Positions 25,962 through 35,718 of a stretch of 64,000 nucleotides of DNA are shown piece after piece. Where the stretch lies: positions 8,702 to 72,701 of the forward strand of contig NZ_BMEX01000011.1 in assembly GCF_014637345.1 (NCBI RefSeq), written 5' to 3'. The notes under the pieces are model-generated. The model was not told the origin of the DNA and did no database searches. It was given only the letters and a program-made list of their open reading frames with translations. The translations under genes and the position numbers were made by a program. Source of the stretch: Kroppenstedtia guangzhouensis (lineage in GTDB: Bacteria > Bacillota > Bacilli > Thermoactinomycetales > DSM-45169). Position 1 is the stretch's first letter. Every line of letters begins with the position of its first letter.

Positions 25962-27863
25962 TTATTTCCCTTCATCCTTGGGATCCTTCTCGCTTCCGGA
26001 CCCCTCCGAGTCCGACTTACCCTGAATATGCACATCGATCGGTTGGTCCAACTTTCCGTTTTCCATCAATTGACGAATCTCGTCGGCATCCAGAGTTTCT
26101 TTCTTGTAGAGAGTTTCAGCGATCAATTCCAGTTTGTCCCTTTTTTCGTTCAGGATGTCTTTCGCCTTCTGATAACATTTGTTGATCATTTCCTGCATTT
26201 CCTGGTCGATCTCGTAGGCGATGGCATCGGAGTAATTCTGCTCATGGCCGAGATCCCGACCCAGGAAGACCTGGCCCTGACTGCGCCCGAACTGCATCGG
26301 GGCCAGTCGCTCGCTCATCCCGTATTCGGTGATCATGCTGCGCACAATACTGGTCGCCTTTTCAAAGTCATTGTGAGCTCCGGTGCTCACCTCACCCAAG
26401 ACCACTTCTTCAGCGGCACGACCTCCCAACAGTCCGGTCACCCGGTCCAACAGCTCGCTTTTGGTCAACAGCATCCGATCTTCCTTCGGAAGCATCACCA
26501 CATATCCCCCTGCCTGGCCCCGGGGAACAACGGTAATTTTATGGACTGTTTCCGCATGCTCCAGGAAATACCCCACCACGGCGTGACCGCCTTCGTGATA
26601 AATAATCGTCTTCTTTTCCTTTTCGCTGACCACCCGGCTTTTCTTCTCCGGCCCGGCGATCACCCGGTCGATGGCTTCCTCCACCTCAGCCATGGTGATT
26701 TTCTTTTTGCTGCGACGGGCCGCAAGCAGTGCCGCTTCGTTGAGCAGGTTTTCCAGATCGGCTCCGGTGAACCCGGTGGTGCGCTGGGCGATGGTTTTCA
26801 GTTTGACATCCTCTGCCAGGGGCTTGTTCCGGGCATGTACTTTGAGCACTTCTTCACGACCCTTGACATCCGGACGGTTGACCGTGATCTGACGGTCAAA
26901 GCGACCGGGACGGAGGAGGGCGGGATCGAGGATGTCCGGACGGTTGGTGGCCGCCATGATGATAATCCCTTCATTAGCACCAAATCCATCCATCTCCACC
27001 AGCAGTTGGTTCAATGTCTGCTCCCGCTCATCGTGACCGCCGCCCAAGCCAGCACCCCGCTGACGTCCCACAGCGTCGATCTCATCGATAAAAATGATAC
27101 AAGGAGCATTTTTCTTCGCCTGTTCAAACAGATCACGAACCCGGGAGGCCCCCACTCCGACAAACATTTCGACAAAGTCGGAACCGCTGATGCTGAAGAA
27201 GGGAACTCCCGCTTCACCGGCAACGGCCCGGGCCAAAAGGGTTTTACCGGTACCCGGGGGTCCCACCAACAGCACTCCCTTGGGGATCCGAGCTCCCACG
27301 GCGGCAAATTTGCGAGGGTCCTTCAGAAAGTCGACCACTTCCACCAACTCGGTCTTCTCTTCATCGGCTCCCGCCACATCCGCAAAGGTGACTTTCTTCT
27401 TCTCCTCGTTGTACATCTTGGCTTTGCTCTTGCCGAAGTTCATCACACGGTTACCGCCGCCCTGGGCATTATTGAGCAGAACAAAGAAAAGAAGAAGAAT
27501 GATGGCAAAGGGAACGATCGAAGTGAACAGCGTGATCCAGATGGAATCGCTCTTCGCCTTCTCAACTGTCGTATTGACGCCGGCCTTTTTTAGGTCCTGA
27601 ATAACGGTGCTACCTTCTCCGTAGGGACCGTTGGTCGTAAACGTCTTGTTGACCCCTTTGCTATATTTCCCTTCAATATGATAGGTGCCCCCTTCCGGAC
27701 GCACGGTCGCTTCCGAGATCTTGCCCTGTTCCAGCTTCTTCTGGTACTGGGTGTAGGTTAACGTCTCCGTCTCCGTTCCGGGGTTCCATAAAAGATTTAC
27801 GATCCCGACGGTGACAAGGATGAGTATTATATACAATCCGGAATTCCGGAAGATGGTTTTCAT
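25962..27863 (-). CDS. ftsH: ATP-dependent zinc metalloprotease FtsH
   Basis: A 633-residue AAA+ protease. Two membrane helices (about 7-23 and 110-130) flank an extracytoplasmic domain. The AAA domain has Walker [20 protein letters not shown], Walker [12 protein letters not shown], and the second region of homology ([15 protein letters not shown]). The protease has the zinc motif HEGGH (the family norm is HEAGH; the two His and Glu are kept) and a later Asp ligand in the [10 protein letters not shown] segment region. The last 25 residues are low-complexity and charged. It degrades membrane and regulatory proteins, including sporulation-linked ones. It has its own promoter behind hpt. Confidence 0.97.
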   Translation of the reverse strand: MKTIFRNSGLYIILILVTVGIVNLLWNPGTETETLTYTQYQKKLEQGKISEATVRPEGGTYHIEGKYSKGVNKTFTTNGPYGEGSTVIQDLKKAGVNTTVEKAKSDSIWITLFTSIVPFAIILLLFFVLLNNAQGGGNRVMNFGKSKAKMYNEEKKKVTFADVAGADEEKTELVEVVDFLKDPRKFAAVGARIPKGVLLVGPPGTGKTLLARAVAGEAGVPFFSISGSDFVEMFVGVGASRVRDLFEQAKKNAPCIIFIDEIDAVGRQRGAGLGGGHDEREQTLNQLLVEMDGFGANEGIIIMAATNRPDILDPALLRPGRFDRQITVNRPDVKGREEVLKVHARNKPLAEDVKLKTIAQRTTGFTGADLENLLNEAALLAARRSKKKITMAEVEEAIDRVIAGPEKKSRVVSEKEKKTIIYHEGGHAVVGYFLEHAETVHKITVVPRGQAGGYVVMLPKEDRMLLTKSELLDRVTGLLGGRAAEEVVLGEVSTGAHNDFEKATSIVRSMITEYGMSERLAPMQFGRSQGQVFLGRDLGHEQNYSDAIAYEIDQEMQEMINKCYQKAKDILNEKRDKLELIAETLYKKETLDADEIRQLMENGKLDQPIDVHIQGKSDSEGSGSEKDPKDEGK

Positions 27864-27896
27864 CCTTGGCCTCCTCTCAAAAATACCACTTTCATT

Positions 27897-27925
27897 ATTT
27901 TACCACACGGGATTATGGGTCACAA
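27897..27925 (-). promoter_or_regulatory. Sigma-A promoter of ftsH
   Basis: TTGTGA, 17-base spacer, TAAAAT, on the minus strand, between the hpt stop and the ftsH ATG. The likely transcript starts about 27 bases before the gene. Confidence 0.6.
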
Positions 27926-27932
27926 CTTCTCT

Positions 27933-28472
27933 TCAGTCACTGTAAACACTCTTTTTGAGCACACCGATATAAGGCAGGTTCCGGTATTTTTCCGCATAGT
28001 CCAACCCGTAACCCACCACGAATTCGTCGGGAACCTTGAAACCGCAATAATCGGGCTCCAGACCGGTGGTGCGTCGAGCGGGTTTATCCAACAGTGTTGC
28101 CACTTTGACGGAAGCCGCATTCCTGCGGCGCAATAGATCAAGCAAATAACTCAATGTCAATCCGCTGTCGATGATATCCTCCACCACGATCACATGGCGT
28201 CCTTCCACAGCCGTGTCCAAATCCTTCACAATCCGGACGACGCCGGAGGAAGAAGTGGAAGCTCCATAGCTGGAAACCGCCATGTAATCCATCTCCAGTT
28301 GGGTGTCAATCGCCCGGACCAAATCACTCATAAACGGAGCCGCCCCCTTCAGCACACAGATGCAGAGGGGGTTTAAGCCGCTGTAATCTTTGGTGAGCCG
28401 GGCACCCAGTTCCTTCACTTTTTCCCGGATGTCAGATTCGGACAACAATACTTCTCGGATGTCTTCGTGCAT
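27933..28472 (-). CDS. hpt: Hypoxanthine phosphoribosyltransferase
   Basis: Start at ATG 28470-28472 ([19 protein letters not shown]), behind AGGAGG with five-base spacing; a longer frame lacks a site. The 179-residue enzyme has the PRPP loop [18 protein letters not shown], the flexible-loop region SSYGAS and the closing [36 protein letters not shown]. It salvages hypoxanthine (and guanine) with PRPP. Between tilS and ftsH as in Bacillales, where the product also helps TilS and FtsH control. Confidence 0.95.
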   Translation of the reverse strand: MHEDIREVLLSESDIREKVKELGARLTKDYSGLNPLCICVLKGAAPFMSDLVRAIDTQLEMDYMAVSSYGASTSSSGVVRIVKDLDTAVEGRHVIVVEDIIDSGLTLSYLLDLLRRRNAASVKVATLLDKPARRTTGLEPDYCGFKVPDEFVVGYGLDYAEKYRNLPYIGVLKKSVYSD

Positions 28473-28521
28473 GGAAACCTCCTGGAAACAAAAGTATGTA
28501 TGCGCATTTTCCACATTTGCA

Positions 28522-29946
28522 TCAAGGCTCCCCCTCATCCGGAGCATCATTCGCCCACTGCCACTCCAGGCACAGGAAACGACGTGTTTCATCCGTTACT
28601 CTCGCGTATCCGGAACGGACCACACCGGGAACCCAAATCACTTCCTCCCCACAGATGAGCAAAGGAATTCCGTCACGGAGACGGCGGGGAACTTTGGTAT
28701 CGATCAGGGCTTCCTTCACCTTTTTTGTCCCGTTCATGCCCAAGGGGCGAACCCGATCTCCAGGTCGCCGCGGACGTACGACCGGGGCTGTTTCCAGTTG
28801 GTCGAGGTCGAATACAGCGCGCTCCTTCGTCAATGGAAAGGGGGGATGGGAGTCGGTCCAAACCCGGATTCGACCGGCGGGACAGCGTACCTCCCCCGGA
28901 ATCGGAAGCCGGACGGGAAGCACTTTTTCCCCTTCATCCCAGGACGCTGACGCTGCCTTCAGGATCCGGAGCCGTTGGTAGATCCGCTCCGCCCGGACAC
29001 CTCCGGGAAGCGAAGTTTCCCCCGAAGGGTCCATCGACATGGCCAGTCTCCGGATTCTTTCCACTGCGTCAAGGGTGACTGTTTCATTTTCATCATCTTC
29101 CTCAAGACAATTTAATATTAGTTTAATCACCCTTCTTTGTAAAGCAACTCCCAGCTCCATCAGTATCCCAATATCCACCTCAACCCATTGCTGTCCGCTG
29201 TCGGTGATGACACGAAGCGCTTCCTTTTCCGTTATTTTTTTCCAATATTTTTCTTCATCTGCCGCCAAGTGTGCCAATTGGAAAAGCGCTTCCTTGACCC
29301 GGGAATTGTAACTCTCCAATCCGGGAAGAAGGTGATGCCGGATGCGACTCCGGGTGAAGCTGGGATCCCGGTTGCTCTCATCGAGACGGGGGTTGAGCCC
29401 ATATCGGGTACAATAGGCTTCCACATCGGAGCGCCATACTTCCAACAGAGGACGAACGATCCTAAGCCCCCTCCATTCCCGGGTGGCCGGGATCCCGGCC
29501 AATCCAGCAGGTCCGGTTCCCCGGATCAGTCGCATCAGCAATGTTTCCACTTGATCATCTGCTTGATGGGCCAAGGCGAGGCACTCCGCGCCGATCCTTT
29601 GAGCTGCCCTCAGAAAGGCGGCGTAGCGAAGGCTCCGGGCCAGCGCCTGTTTATTTCCACCTTTTTGCGCGATGACTTTTTTGACCTCCACCTGTTCCAC
29701 CTCACAGGGAATCTCCCAGCGATCACAGCAGGTTCGAACATACTTCTCATCTGCTTGGCTATTTTCCCCCCGCAAGCCGTGATTCACATGTACTGCCGCC
29801 ACTTTCCACCTGTGAGAGGAAGCGATCCGGCAGAGGGCGTGAAGGAGTGCGATGGAGTCCGGACCGCCGGAAACTCCCACCAGCACCGAGCTCCCCTCAG
29901 GAAGCATGTGATGGGATTGAATCGTCTTTTTCATCTGCTCCAGCAT
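28522..29946 (-). CDS. tilS: tRNA(Ile)-lysidine synthase
   Basis: Start at ATG 29944-29946 ([15 protein letters not shown]), six bases after GGGAGG; an ATG two codons earlier also works. The 474-residue enzyme has the PP-loop [14 protein letters not shown] near residue 27, [40 protein letters not shown] and the [12 protein letters not shown] region, followed by the C-terminal TilS domain with a [14 protein letters not shown] segment. It changes C34 of the Ile CAT-anticodon tRNA to lysidine. It is 49 bases before hpt and probably in one transcript. Confidence 0.95.
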   Translation of the reverse strand: MLEQMKKTIQSHHMLPEGSSVLVGVSGGPDSIALLHALCRIASSHRWKVAAVHVNHGLRGENSQADEKYVRTCCDRWEIPCEVEQVEVKKVIAQKGGNKQALARSLRYAAFLRAAQRIGAECLALAHQADDQVETLLMRLIRGTGPAGLAGIPATREWRGLRIVRPLLEVWRSDVEAYCTRYGLNPRLDESNRDPSFTRSRIRHHLLPGLESYNSRVKEALFQLAHLAADEEKYWKKITEKEALRVITDSGQQWVEVDIGILMELGVALQRRVIKLILNCLEEDDENETVTLDAVERIRRLAMSMDPSGETSLPGGVRAERIYQRLRILKAASASWDEGEKVLPVRLPIPGEVRCPAGRIRVWTDSHPPFPLTKERAVFDLDQLETAPVVRPRRPGDRVRPLGMNGTKKVKEALIDTKVPRRLRDGIPLLICGEEVIWVPGVVRSGYARVTDETRRFLCLEWQWANDAPDEGEP

Positions 29947-29989
29947 CTTCATCCTCCCGCTCTTTTTACACCTTCGGCACATATAAAGC

Positions 29990-30016
29990 AGAAAATCCCG
30001 GGGAACCTACCCCGGG
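29990..30016 (-). terminator. Terminator upstream of tilS
   Basis: Stem CCCGGGG / CCCCGGG around a six-base loop, followed on the minus strand by ATTTTCTG. It comes after the small frame at 30049 and would stop read-through from spoIIE. Confidence 0.7.
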
Positions 30017-30048
30017 TAATATACCCTGTGAAGCCCGGCTGTGATTAT

Positions 30049-30231
30049 CTATTTATCAGGGGAGAGGGAGCGTAACGACGCAACCCATACATCCTGGGCA
30101 AGTTCCTGCTTGAGATCCTTTGCCCTGGTCTCTTTGCAACCGTTCATAACTCCCTTCACATCCATTTTCAGGTAATTAACAGCCGACTGTTGAGCTTTTT
30201 TCAAGAAGGCCGACCTCGACCTTAGGGCCAT
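30049..30231 (-). CDS. Possible 60-residue protein between spoIIE and tilS
   Basis: A short minus-strand frame of 60 residues, basic (rich in Lys, Arg and Ala), with MALRSRSAFLKKAQQSAVNYL at the front, and not recognised. It has no clear ribosome site before the ATG. Position: directly after spoIIE and 33 bases before a strong terminator, where B. subtilis has yabS and yabT, which are missing here. It may be a real small sporulation-linked protein or a chance frame. Confidence 0.35.
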   Translation of the reverse strand: MALRSRSAFLKKAQQSAVNYLKMDVKGVMNGCKETRAKDLKQELAQDVWVASLRSLSPDK

Positions 30232-30286
30232 TGTAGCCTATTTGCAAAAGCAGATTCAATTGCGGAAAGCTCTTTCGGAACATCCG

Positions 30287-32755
30287 TCACAAACCCGCCA
30301 CATGCTTCCGCCCGACCCGATTCACCCCTGGAATGCGAATGGTGGCCCATTCGGGCACATAGGTTTCCACCTTGGACACCACCACGGTCATGTCATCTTC
30401 GATCTCCCCGTCATGATGCCGGATCACTTGCTCCAACAGACAGTCAGCAAATCCCTGGGGATCCTTGGTCTTGATCTCGGTGATCAACCGTTTCATGCAG
30501 GCTTCCTTGTTAGAAGCGTGACGTGGGGCGTCATATATGCCGTCGGTCATCATCACCACCAGATCCCCCGGCTGCAGTTGAAACTCCACCGGCTCCACAT
30601 CAATATCGTTCAGAATCCCCAAGGGCGGGTTTCCGGCGGAGATCATCATCACCTCGTTCCCCCGTTTGACAAAACCAGGGGTGGATCCGATTTTGAGAAA
30701 GCGGGATCCGGCTGAATTCAAATCAATCATGGCCAGATCAATGGTGGCGAACATCTCGTCAGTCGATCGCAGACTCAGAATCGAGTTGATCGTCTCCACC
30801 GCCTTTTCTTCCTTTACCCCGGATTGGAGCAATTTCCGCAACAGCTGAAGAGCCGCACTGGACTCTTGTTGGGCCCGGGTTCCGTTTCCCATTCCGTCGC
30901 TGATGGCGACGGCGTATTTTCCGGTTCCCACGTTCATGTAACAATAGCTGTCACCGGATAGCCAGTGTCCTCCCTTGGCCGCTCCGGCCACCCCGGTTTT
31001 CACTTCAAAGCGTTGGGCGGACCCCAAGGTGACCACCGCTCCCGCTGACCGTCCCTGAACCACCTTGCGTTGAACGGTGATCGGTTCACCCACGATTTCG
31101 GTCACCAGCGGCGCCACCAGCTTCCGGCACTCATCCAGAGCGTCGCTGTGAGGTAAGGTGACCTCTATCTCCACTTTCCCTTCTTCCAGGTTGATCACCT
31201 CCACTCGCTGAATGGACAGGCCCAGATCCTCCAACGCCTGATGTATCTGCTCCTCCTGAGCTGCCATCACATGGGTTTCGTTTCGGATCTCCTCCGCCAA
31301 CCCTTCCATCACCTCGGAGACCCCTTCCAACTGTTCCGAGACGATGCGGCGTGTCTCTTTCAGTTTGTCCCTCCACAACATATCCTGCTCATACGTACTG
31401 TAACCTTCCCGGATCAGATGGAGCACCTTTTCCGCCTTGACACAGTGTTCTGACCAGGACCGGGGAACACGGAGTGCCTTCTCCGGCCCGTTCAACTCCA
31501 CCATGGCCATCAGATCGGTCATCCCATTGTAGGTGGAGACAAATTTTTTCTCCCAGCACTGTCGATACAGGTGGCAGGTCCGGCAGGAACGGTCCATCAC
31601 TCCGTCGATAAACCGGTTCATGTAATGTTCATCATCATTTGGACTCCCTGTGGCATCCTCCTGGAAACTGCGGGCCATTTCACTGAACAGTTCTTTGAAT
31701 TGTTCCACTTTGGCAGCTGTGACATCACGCAATCGCCGGGTATACTCCTGACGGGCCAATTCGTTTTCCGGGGTGCCCGGGACCCATCGGGCGATGGTAT
31801 CCACCGCTCCCTTTGGAGTGACGAGAAAGAGAAGCATGGCCAAGACCGTCTCCTGCAGGGAGATCCAGACCTCATCAGTGCCCCCTCCGTAGAGAGTGAG
31901 GACAAGGGTGCCCAATACAAATCCGATCGCCACCCCCCATCGCTTTGCCTCCTTGAACAGTCCCGCCAACAATCCGGCAAAGGCCAACAAGCTGATTTGA
32001 GCCATGGCCTTGGGATCAGCCAGACTGAGAATCATTCCTGTCACAACCCCCACCGATGCTCCCAACATTCCGCCTCCAACCAAGGCCAACACCATGATCA
32101 GATACCGGGAAGCCACATGAACCACTGACAGATCGCTCACCTTCCATCCCAGCATCCCGGTGACCACCGAGCCCGCCAGGATCACCAGACAGACGATCTC
32201 CTCATGGCGAAGGGAGAACTTCTTCTTCCGCAGGGTGAACAGTGGCAATGATTGTACGAAGATGAAAGTCAGAATGAAGGAGAGCAGGACATCCACTCCT
32301 GCCAAAATCCCAGTGTACGGAGTCCATCCCTCCAGATAGAGGCGAAGGAGGTGGGCCCCTGTGGCGGTGGTCAATACCACGAAAGGAGCGAAGTTGAGGT
32401 GGCCCTTTCCCATCATGTGAAACACTTTTTGCACGACCAAAAACCAGATCAACGTCCCCGCGATCCATGCCCCCTGTCCCGCCCCCAAGGTGGCTGCACC
32501 GAGAATAAGAGCGATCATGGACAGTGGCCACTGGCGCCGAGTCAGGTGAATCACGACACCCATATAAGCCAGGGCGAAGGGTGAGATCGTATCCAAAATC
32601 ATCGCTCGCCCCAGGAGAAATCCCATCGCGATGACAGGGAGATTCCAGGTGTTTAAAATCCTGCTCTGCCAGCTCCGTGTCCCGGTTCGATCCGGAACCA
32701 GCTTTTGAAGAGTACGGGAAAGATAAGCCCCCCATCCGGTGGTCAACATCTGCAT
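30287..32755 (-). CDS. spoIIE: Stage II sporulation protein E
   Basis: An 822-residue membrane phosphatase. The first 330 residues contain about ten membrane helices, a central linker follows, and the C-terminal PP2C-type domain carries YAVAISDGMGNGTRAQQES, the metal-binding GDS/DG motifs, and LVMMTDGIYDAP. It removes phosphate from SpoIIAA, which releases sigma-F in the forespore, and it also helps polar division with FtsZ. The promoter upstream is of the Spo0A-controlled type (see 32820-32884). Length and order agree with B. subtilis, where the gene also sits near tRNA-Met genes and tilS. Confidence 0.96.
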   Translation of the reverse strand: MQMLTTGWGAYLSRTLQKLVPDRTGTRSWQSRILNTWNLPVIAMGFLLGRAMILDTISPFALAYMGVVIHLTRRQWPLSMIALILGAATLGAGQGAWIAGTLIWFLVVQKVFHMMGKGHLNFAPFVVLTTATGAHLLRLYLEGWTPYTGILAGVDVLLSFILTFIFVQSLPLFTLRKKKFSLRHEEIVCLVILAGSVVTGMLGWKVSDLSVVHVASRYLIMVLALVGGGMLGASVGVVTGMILSLADPKAMAQISLLAFAGLLAGLFKEAKRWGVAIGFVLGTLVLTLYGGGTDEVWISLQETVLAMLLFLVTPKGAVDTIARWVPGTPENELARQEYTRRLRDVTAAKVEQFKELFSEMARSFQEDATGSPNDDEHYMNRFIDGVMDRSCRTCHLYRQCWEKKFVSTYNGMTDLMAMVELNGPEKALRVPRSWSEHCVKAEKVLHLIREGYSTYEQDMLWRDKLKETRRIVSEQLEGVSEVMEGLAEEIRNETHVMAAQEEQIHQALEDLGLSIQRVEVINLEEGKVEIEVTLPHSDALDECRKLVAPLVTEIVGEPITVQRKVVQGRSAGAVVTLGSAQRFEVKTGVAGAAKGGHWLSGDSYCYMNVGTGKYAVAISDGMGNGTRAQQESSAALQLLRKLLQSGVKEEKAVETINSILSLRSTDEMFATIDLAMIDLNSAGSRFLKIGSTPGFVKRGNEVMMISAGNPPLGILNDIDVEPVEFQLQPGDLVVMMTDGIYDAPRHASNKEACMKRLITEIKTKDPQGFADCLLEQVIRHHDGEIEDDMTVVVSKVETYVPEWATIRIPGVNRVGRKHVAGL

Positions 32756-32819
32756 CGTTCATCCATCCCTTCGTCGGTTCAGCGTCCGGATGATCGGCTC
32801 GTCCGAACGTGTGGATCTT

Positions 32820-32884
32820 ATTATAGCGAGGGATCCCGTTTAAGTTTGTCATAATTGCTGAACTTGGAAAAAAAGTTTCCGACA
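32820..32884 (-). promoter_or_regulatory. Spo0A-type promoter of spoIIE
   Basis: Minus-strand -35 ATGACA at 32847-32852 and perfect TATAAT -10 at 32820-32825 are separated by 21 bases, the abnormal long spacer known for spoIIE and spoIIG. A 0A box, TGTCGGA (six of seven), lies upstream at 32878-32884. Confidence 0.75.
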
Positions 32885-33084
32885 TTTTTTCAGGCTGAAA
32901 ACCCACCCCTTTCCGTTATTAAGAAAAAGCCCGTTTTCACTCCTTTCAAGGCGATGGTATGTTCCCTTTTTTGTGTCGATCCCCCACCCTCTTTCATTGC
33001 TTGTTTCTGTCGATGCGGCACGAAGAAAAGGCGTATCCGACAAAACTTCCGAAAAAAACTTTTTCGGCGACACCGGGAGGAGAC

Positions 33085-33115
33085 AAAAAAAGACCCCCGA
33101 TCCTCTGATCGGGGG
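33085..33115 (-). terminator. Intrinsic terminator after the DUF402 gene
   Basis: Stem CCCCCGATC / GATCGGGGG, loop AGAG, then TCTTTTTTTG on the minus strand. It separates the DUF402 gene from spoIIE. Confidence 0.9.
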
Positions 33116-33207
33116 CCAAATCCACCGCGGCATCCCGTCACTCCCTTAAAGGTTAATCGTGAATTCCCCGTCCCTGACCGGTCCTTCCTCCGGAACCGTC
33201 GGGCTCC

Positions 33208-33693
33208 TCACTTTCGGTTTGGGGAATCCGGCAGGGGAAACATCCGGGCCTCGTGGAGATACTTCGGGATAAAGGCGCGCTTGGTCTGCAGACGGATCAT
33301 TTTGTCCAGCGTCCGGAGAGAGTGGACTTGCTGCCTCCTTTTCAACTGCCCCTTCTCAATGGCAGTGGCAAACTCGTCCACATCGATCAAGTGATACCTC
33401 CCATCGGGATAGACGAGTAAATCGAGCAGCAGGTCCACCATCACATAGCGCAACCGACCCACCTGCCGCATTTCCATCACGTCACAATAGTAATAAAGAA
33501 ATTCCCCGGAACGGTGGAACACTTTGGAGATCGTGTAGCCTTTCTTCACAAAATAATATGTCAGAAAGATCCGCTTGCCGTCGGGGTTGGGGTACTGGGT
33601 GGCGAAGCAGTGCCGCCCTTGCCAATCCCGCACCTTTTCCGTATACGATTTGTTGATCGTCGTGAATTTGACTTTTTTTATAGTAACATCCAC
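33208..33693 (-). CDS. DUF402-family protein
   Basis: A GTG start at 33691-33693 is chosen: TAGGAGTGG lies four bases before it, and the product then begins VDVTIKKVKFTTINKSY, as DUF402 proteins do. The 161-residue protein has the strand-rich DUF402 core: YPNPDGKRIFLTYYFVKKGYTISKVFHRSGEFLYYYCDV, LLDLLVYPDGRYHLIDVDEF (the acidic DVDEF patch is a family mark) and a helical end. DUF402 folds like the FomD nucleotide phosphatases; the substrate here is unknown. It lies between tRNA-Met and spoIIE with its own terminator. Confidence 0.8.
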   Translation of the reverse strand: MDVTIKKVKFTTINKSYTEKVRDWQGRHCFATQYPNPDGKRIFLTYYFVKKGYTISKVFHRSGEFLYYYCDVMEMRQVGRLRYVMVDLLLDLLVYPDGRYHLIDVDEFATAIEKGQLKRRQQVHSLRTLDKMIRLQTKRAFIPKYLHEARMFPLPDSPNRK

Positions 33694-33804
33694 AATACCA
33701 CTCCTACACACTCGGAAGCTCCCGAAAGCCCGAATCCGTCTTAGGATTCCCCAAGGTTTTGGCGGGCAGTACCGCGGAGTCGGATATTCCGGGACTCCTG
33801 AAGA

Positions 33805-33867
33805 AAAAGAAAAAAGGCGAATCAATGCCCCCTCTTCCTACGATCAAGGGCCTGAACCTCGCCTTTT
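33805..33867 (-). terminator. Terminator of the Met tRNA transcript
   Basis: AAAAGGCGA and TCGCCTTTT pair across a long loop, and the minus strand then reads TTTTTTCTTTTTC. It follows the tRNA 3' end by five bases. Confidence 0.6.
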
Positions 33868-33871
33868 CGTC

Positions 33872-33948
33872 TGGTAGCGGCGGAGGGTCTCGAACCCCCA
33901 ACCTCACGGGTATGAACCGTACGCTCTAGCCAGTTGAGCTACGCCGCC
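33872..33948 (-). tRNA. tRNA-Met (elongator, CAT anticodon)
   Basis: The minus strand reads as a 77-base tRNA. The acceptor stem GGCGGCG pairs with CGCCGCT, with G1-U72 wobble, D-arm TAGCTCAACTGGCTAGAGC, anticodon loop TTCATAC giving CAT, T-loop TTCGAGA, and an encoded CCA. Sequence style matches B. subtilis elongator Met tRNA. Confidence 0.93.
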
Positions 33949-34025
33949 ACATCAAAAGGGGAGGAATCCGGATTTCGGGGGTTGTTCCCAAAGGAACCCG
34001 AACCCCTCACCCCGTTTTGTTCAGT

Positions 34026-34101
<76 letters not shown>

Positions 34102-34116
34102 TCAGTCACAAATGTA

Positions 34117-34145
34117 ATTATACTAACCACTTGTGACTGTGTCAA
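34117..34145 (-). promoter_or_regulatory. Consensus sigma-A promoter of the Met tRNAs
   Basis: Perfect TTGACA, 17-base spacer, perfect TATAAT on the minus strand. The -10 ends 15 bases before the tRNA-fMet 5' end, so a short leader is expected. Confidence 0.92.
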
Positions 34146-34187
34146 GGGTTTTTTCGATTTTTTTTTAGGGGTGCTTTTTCTGCTTTT

Positions 34188-35438
34188 TCAGCGGGTCGGC
34201 GGATAGATAAGGTATCGGGAACGCAATTGCCGGAATTCCTTCAGCTCATTCTTCCAACTCGCCACGATCCTTTTAACCGGCACACCTGCGTCGATCTGTT
34301 TGCGGACCCGATCGGAGCCGGTCAATTTGTCAATCCAGTGGTCACTCCTCCACTGAAACTGATCCGGATACAATCGCTTTGTCTCCTGAATGAGAGTCAA
34401 GCCTGTCAATACCGGAGAGAAGGCTTTTCGATCCTCCACATGCAGCTGAACCCCTCCCACTGTCTCCCCTTCGTATTTGGAGAAAGTGGGGGTGAAGTAG
34501 GCTTCCCGGAAGGAGACTCCGGGCAATCCGGCTTGGTTCATAGCCTCAGCCAATTCCCAACCCTTGATATAGGGAGCTCCCACCAACTCAAAGGGGCGGG
34601 TGGTTCCCCTACCCTCGGACAGGTTGGTCCCTTCGATCATCCCGGTTCCGGGATAGACGAGTGCCGTCTCTGTTGTCGGCATGTTGGGAGAAGGCAGGAC
34701 CCAGGGGAGGCCTGTGTCCTCAAACCGGTGCCACCGCTTCCAACCTTTCATCGGAACCACCTGGAGATCCACCGGTTCCGGCAGGAATTCCCCGTTAAAC
34801 ATCCGAGCGAGCTCCCCGACGGTCATTCCATGCCGTTGGGGAATGGGGTACAGACCAACAAAGGAGCTGTACTTCGGTTTCAGTACCGGCCCCTCCACCT
34901 TCACGCCTCCAAGAGGATTGGGTCGATCCAAAACGATAAATGTCTTGTCCGCCCGGGCTGCCGCTTCCATGGCGTGAGCCATGGTGTATATATAGGTATA
35001 AAAGCGGGTGCCCACATCCTGGATATCAAAAATCAACACATCCACCCCGTCAAAAAGGGGGATCATCTCCGTCGGCTCTTTTCCGTAAAGGTTGACAAAG
35101 GGGAGCCCTGTCCGCGGATCCTCATAGGATCCTGGAGTGTCCCCCGCCTGTTCCGTCCCCCGAACTCCGTGCTCGGGCCCGTACACCTTTACCACATGGA
35201 TCCCCGCTTCCAGCATGGCATCCAGCCCGTGTCGGTGATCTGAAGTAACTCCTGTGGGATTGGTGATCAAACCCACCTTCTTTCCTTTGAGGCGTTCAGG
35301 ATGGTCCAGGAGAAACTCCAACCCGGTCTCCACCTGCTTTTTACTTTTCTTTTTCCCGTCGACAGCCTGGGAACCGAGCAGACCGAAGATGAGGGTAAAT
35401 GCCAAACCCATACTCAACCACCGCTTCCACATCCACAT
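34188..35438 (-). CDS. NamZ-like exo-muramidase (DUF1343 family)
   Basis: A 416-residue secreted protein with a signal peptide (KRWLSMGLAFTLIFGLLGSQAVDG) and the DUF1343 domain through most of the chain: GKKVGLITNPTGVTSDHRHGLDAML, VYGPEHGVRGTEQAGDT, VDVLIFDIQDVGTRFYTYIYTMA, VLDRPNPLGG and IEGTNLSEGRGTTRPFELVGAP. The B. subtilis relative NamZ/YbbC is an exo-N-acetylmuramidase that frees terminal MurNAc from peptidoglycan. In B. subtilis it belongs to a murein-recycling cluster; here it stands alone before the tRNAs. Confidence 0.9.
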   Translation of the reverse strand: MWMWKRWLSMGLAFTLIFGLLGSQAVDGKKKSKKQVETGLEFLLDHPERLKGKKVGLITNPTGVTSDHRHGLDAMLEAGIHVVKVYGPEHGVRGTEQAGDTPGSYEDPRTGLPFVNLYGKEPTEMIPLFDGVDVLIFDIQDVGTRFYTYIYTMAHAMEAAARADKTFIVLDRPNPLGGVKVEGPVLKPKYSSFVGLYPIPQRHGMTVGELARMFNGEFLPEPVDLQVVPMKGWKRWHRFEDTGLPWVLPSPNMPTTETALVYPGTGMIEGTNLSEGRGTTRPFELVGAPYIKGWELAEAMNQAGLPGVSFREAYFTPTFSKYEGETVGGVQLHVEDRKAFSPVLTGLTLIQETKRLYPDQFQWRSDHWIDKLTGSDRVRKQIDAGVPVKRIVASWKNELKEFRQLRSRYLIYPPTR

Positions 35439-35652
35439 TTTCCCCTTTCCTCCGGGAGTCCCGCCTTCACTTTTGTCGGTATCACCCTGTCACCGAGTGT
35501 CTGATCACCCATAGCCGGCCGTCGCGAAACAATCTGAAACCAGACACACCCCTGTTGTAACCTTTGCCCGGATTCCGCATACAGTTCCCCCGGGTCCGTT
35601 TTATCGTTCCCCATTCTTCTTCTCTGAAGGGAAGTAAATTCCTCTTTTCGAT

Positions 35653-35680
35653 TTGCAAACCGAACCCTGTATTGTAAAAT
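35653..35680 (+). promoter_or_regulatory. Candidate promoter of the potassium transporter gene
   Basis: TTGCAA, 16-base spacer, TAAAAT, 39 bases before the ATG at 35719, in the 280-base divergent gap shared with the muramidase gene. Confidence 0.5.
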
Positions 35681-35718
35681 GAACATTAGTTTTGGCCGAG
35701 AGTGGGGTAGGTTCACCT

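Noticed and set aside
25854-27593. Long plus-strand frame of about 579 codons opposite ftsH
   Set aside because: A mirror of ftsH; no domain is recognisable in the plus-strand product and the start lies in a terminator region.
25962-27863. HEGGH instead of the usual HEAGH in FtsH
   Set aside because: The zinc ligands and the catalytic Glu are unchanged; the middle residue varies in the family and needs no special explanation.
32849-33133. Minus-strand frames in the spoIIE upstream gap
   Set aside because: They overlap the promoter, 0A box and DUF402 terminator and lack ribosome sites and recognisable content.
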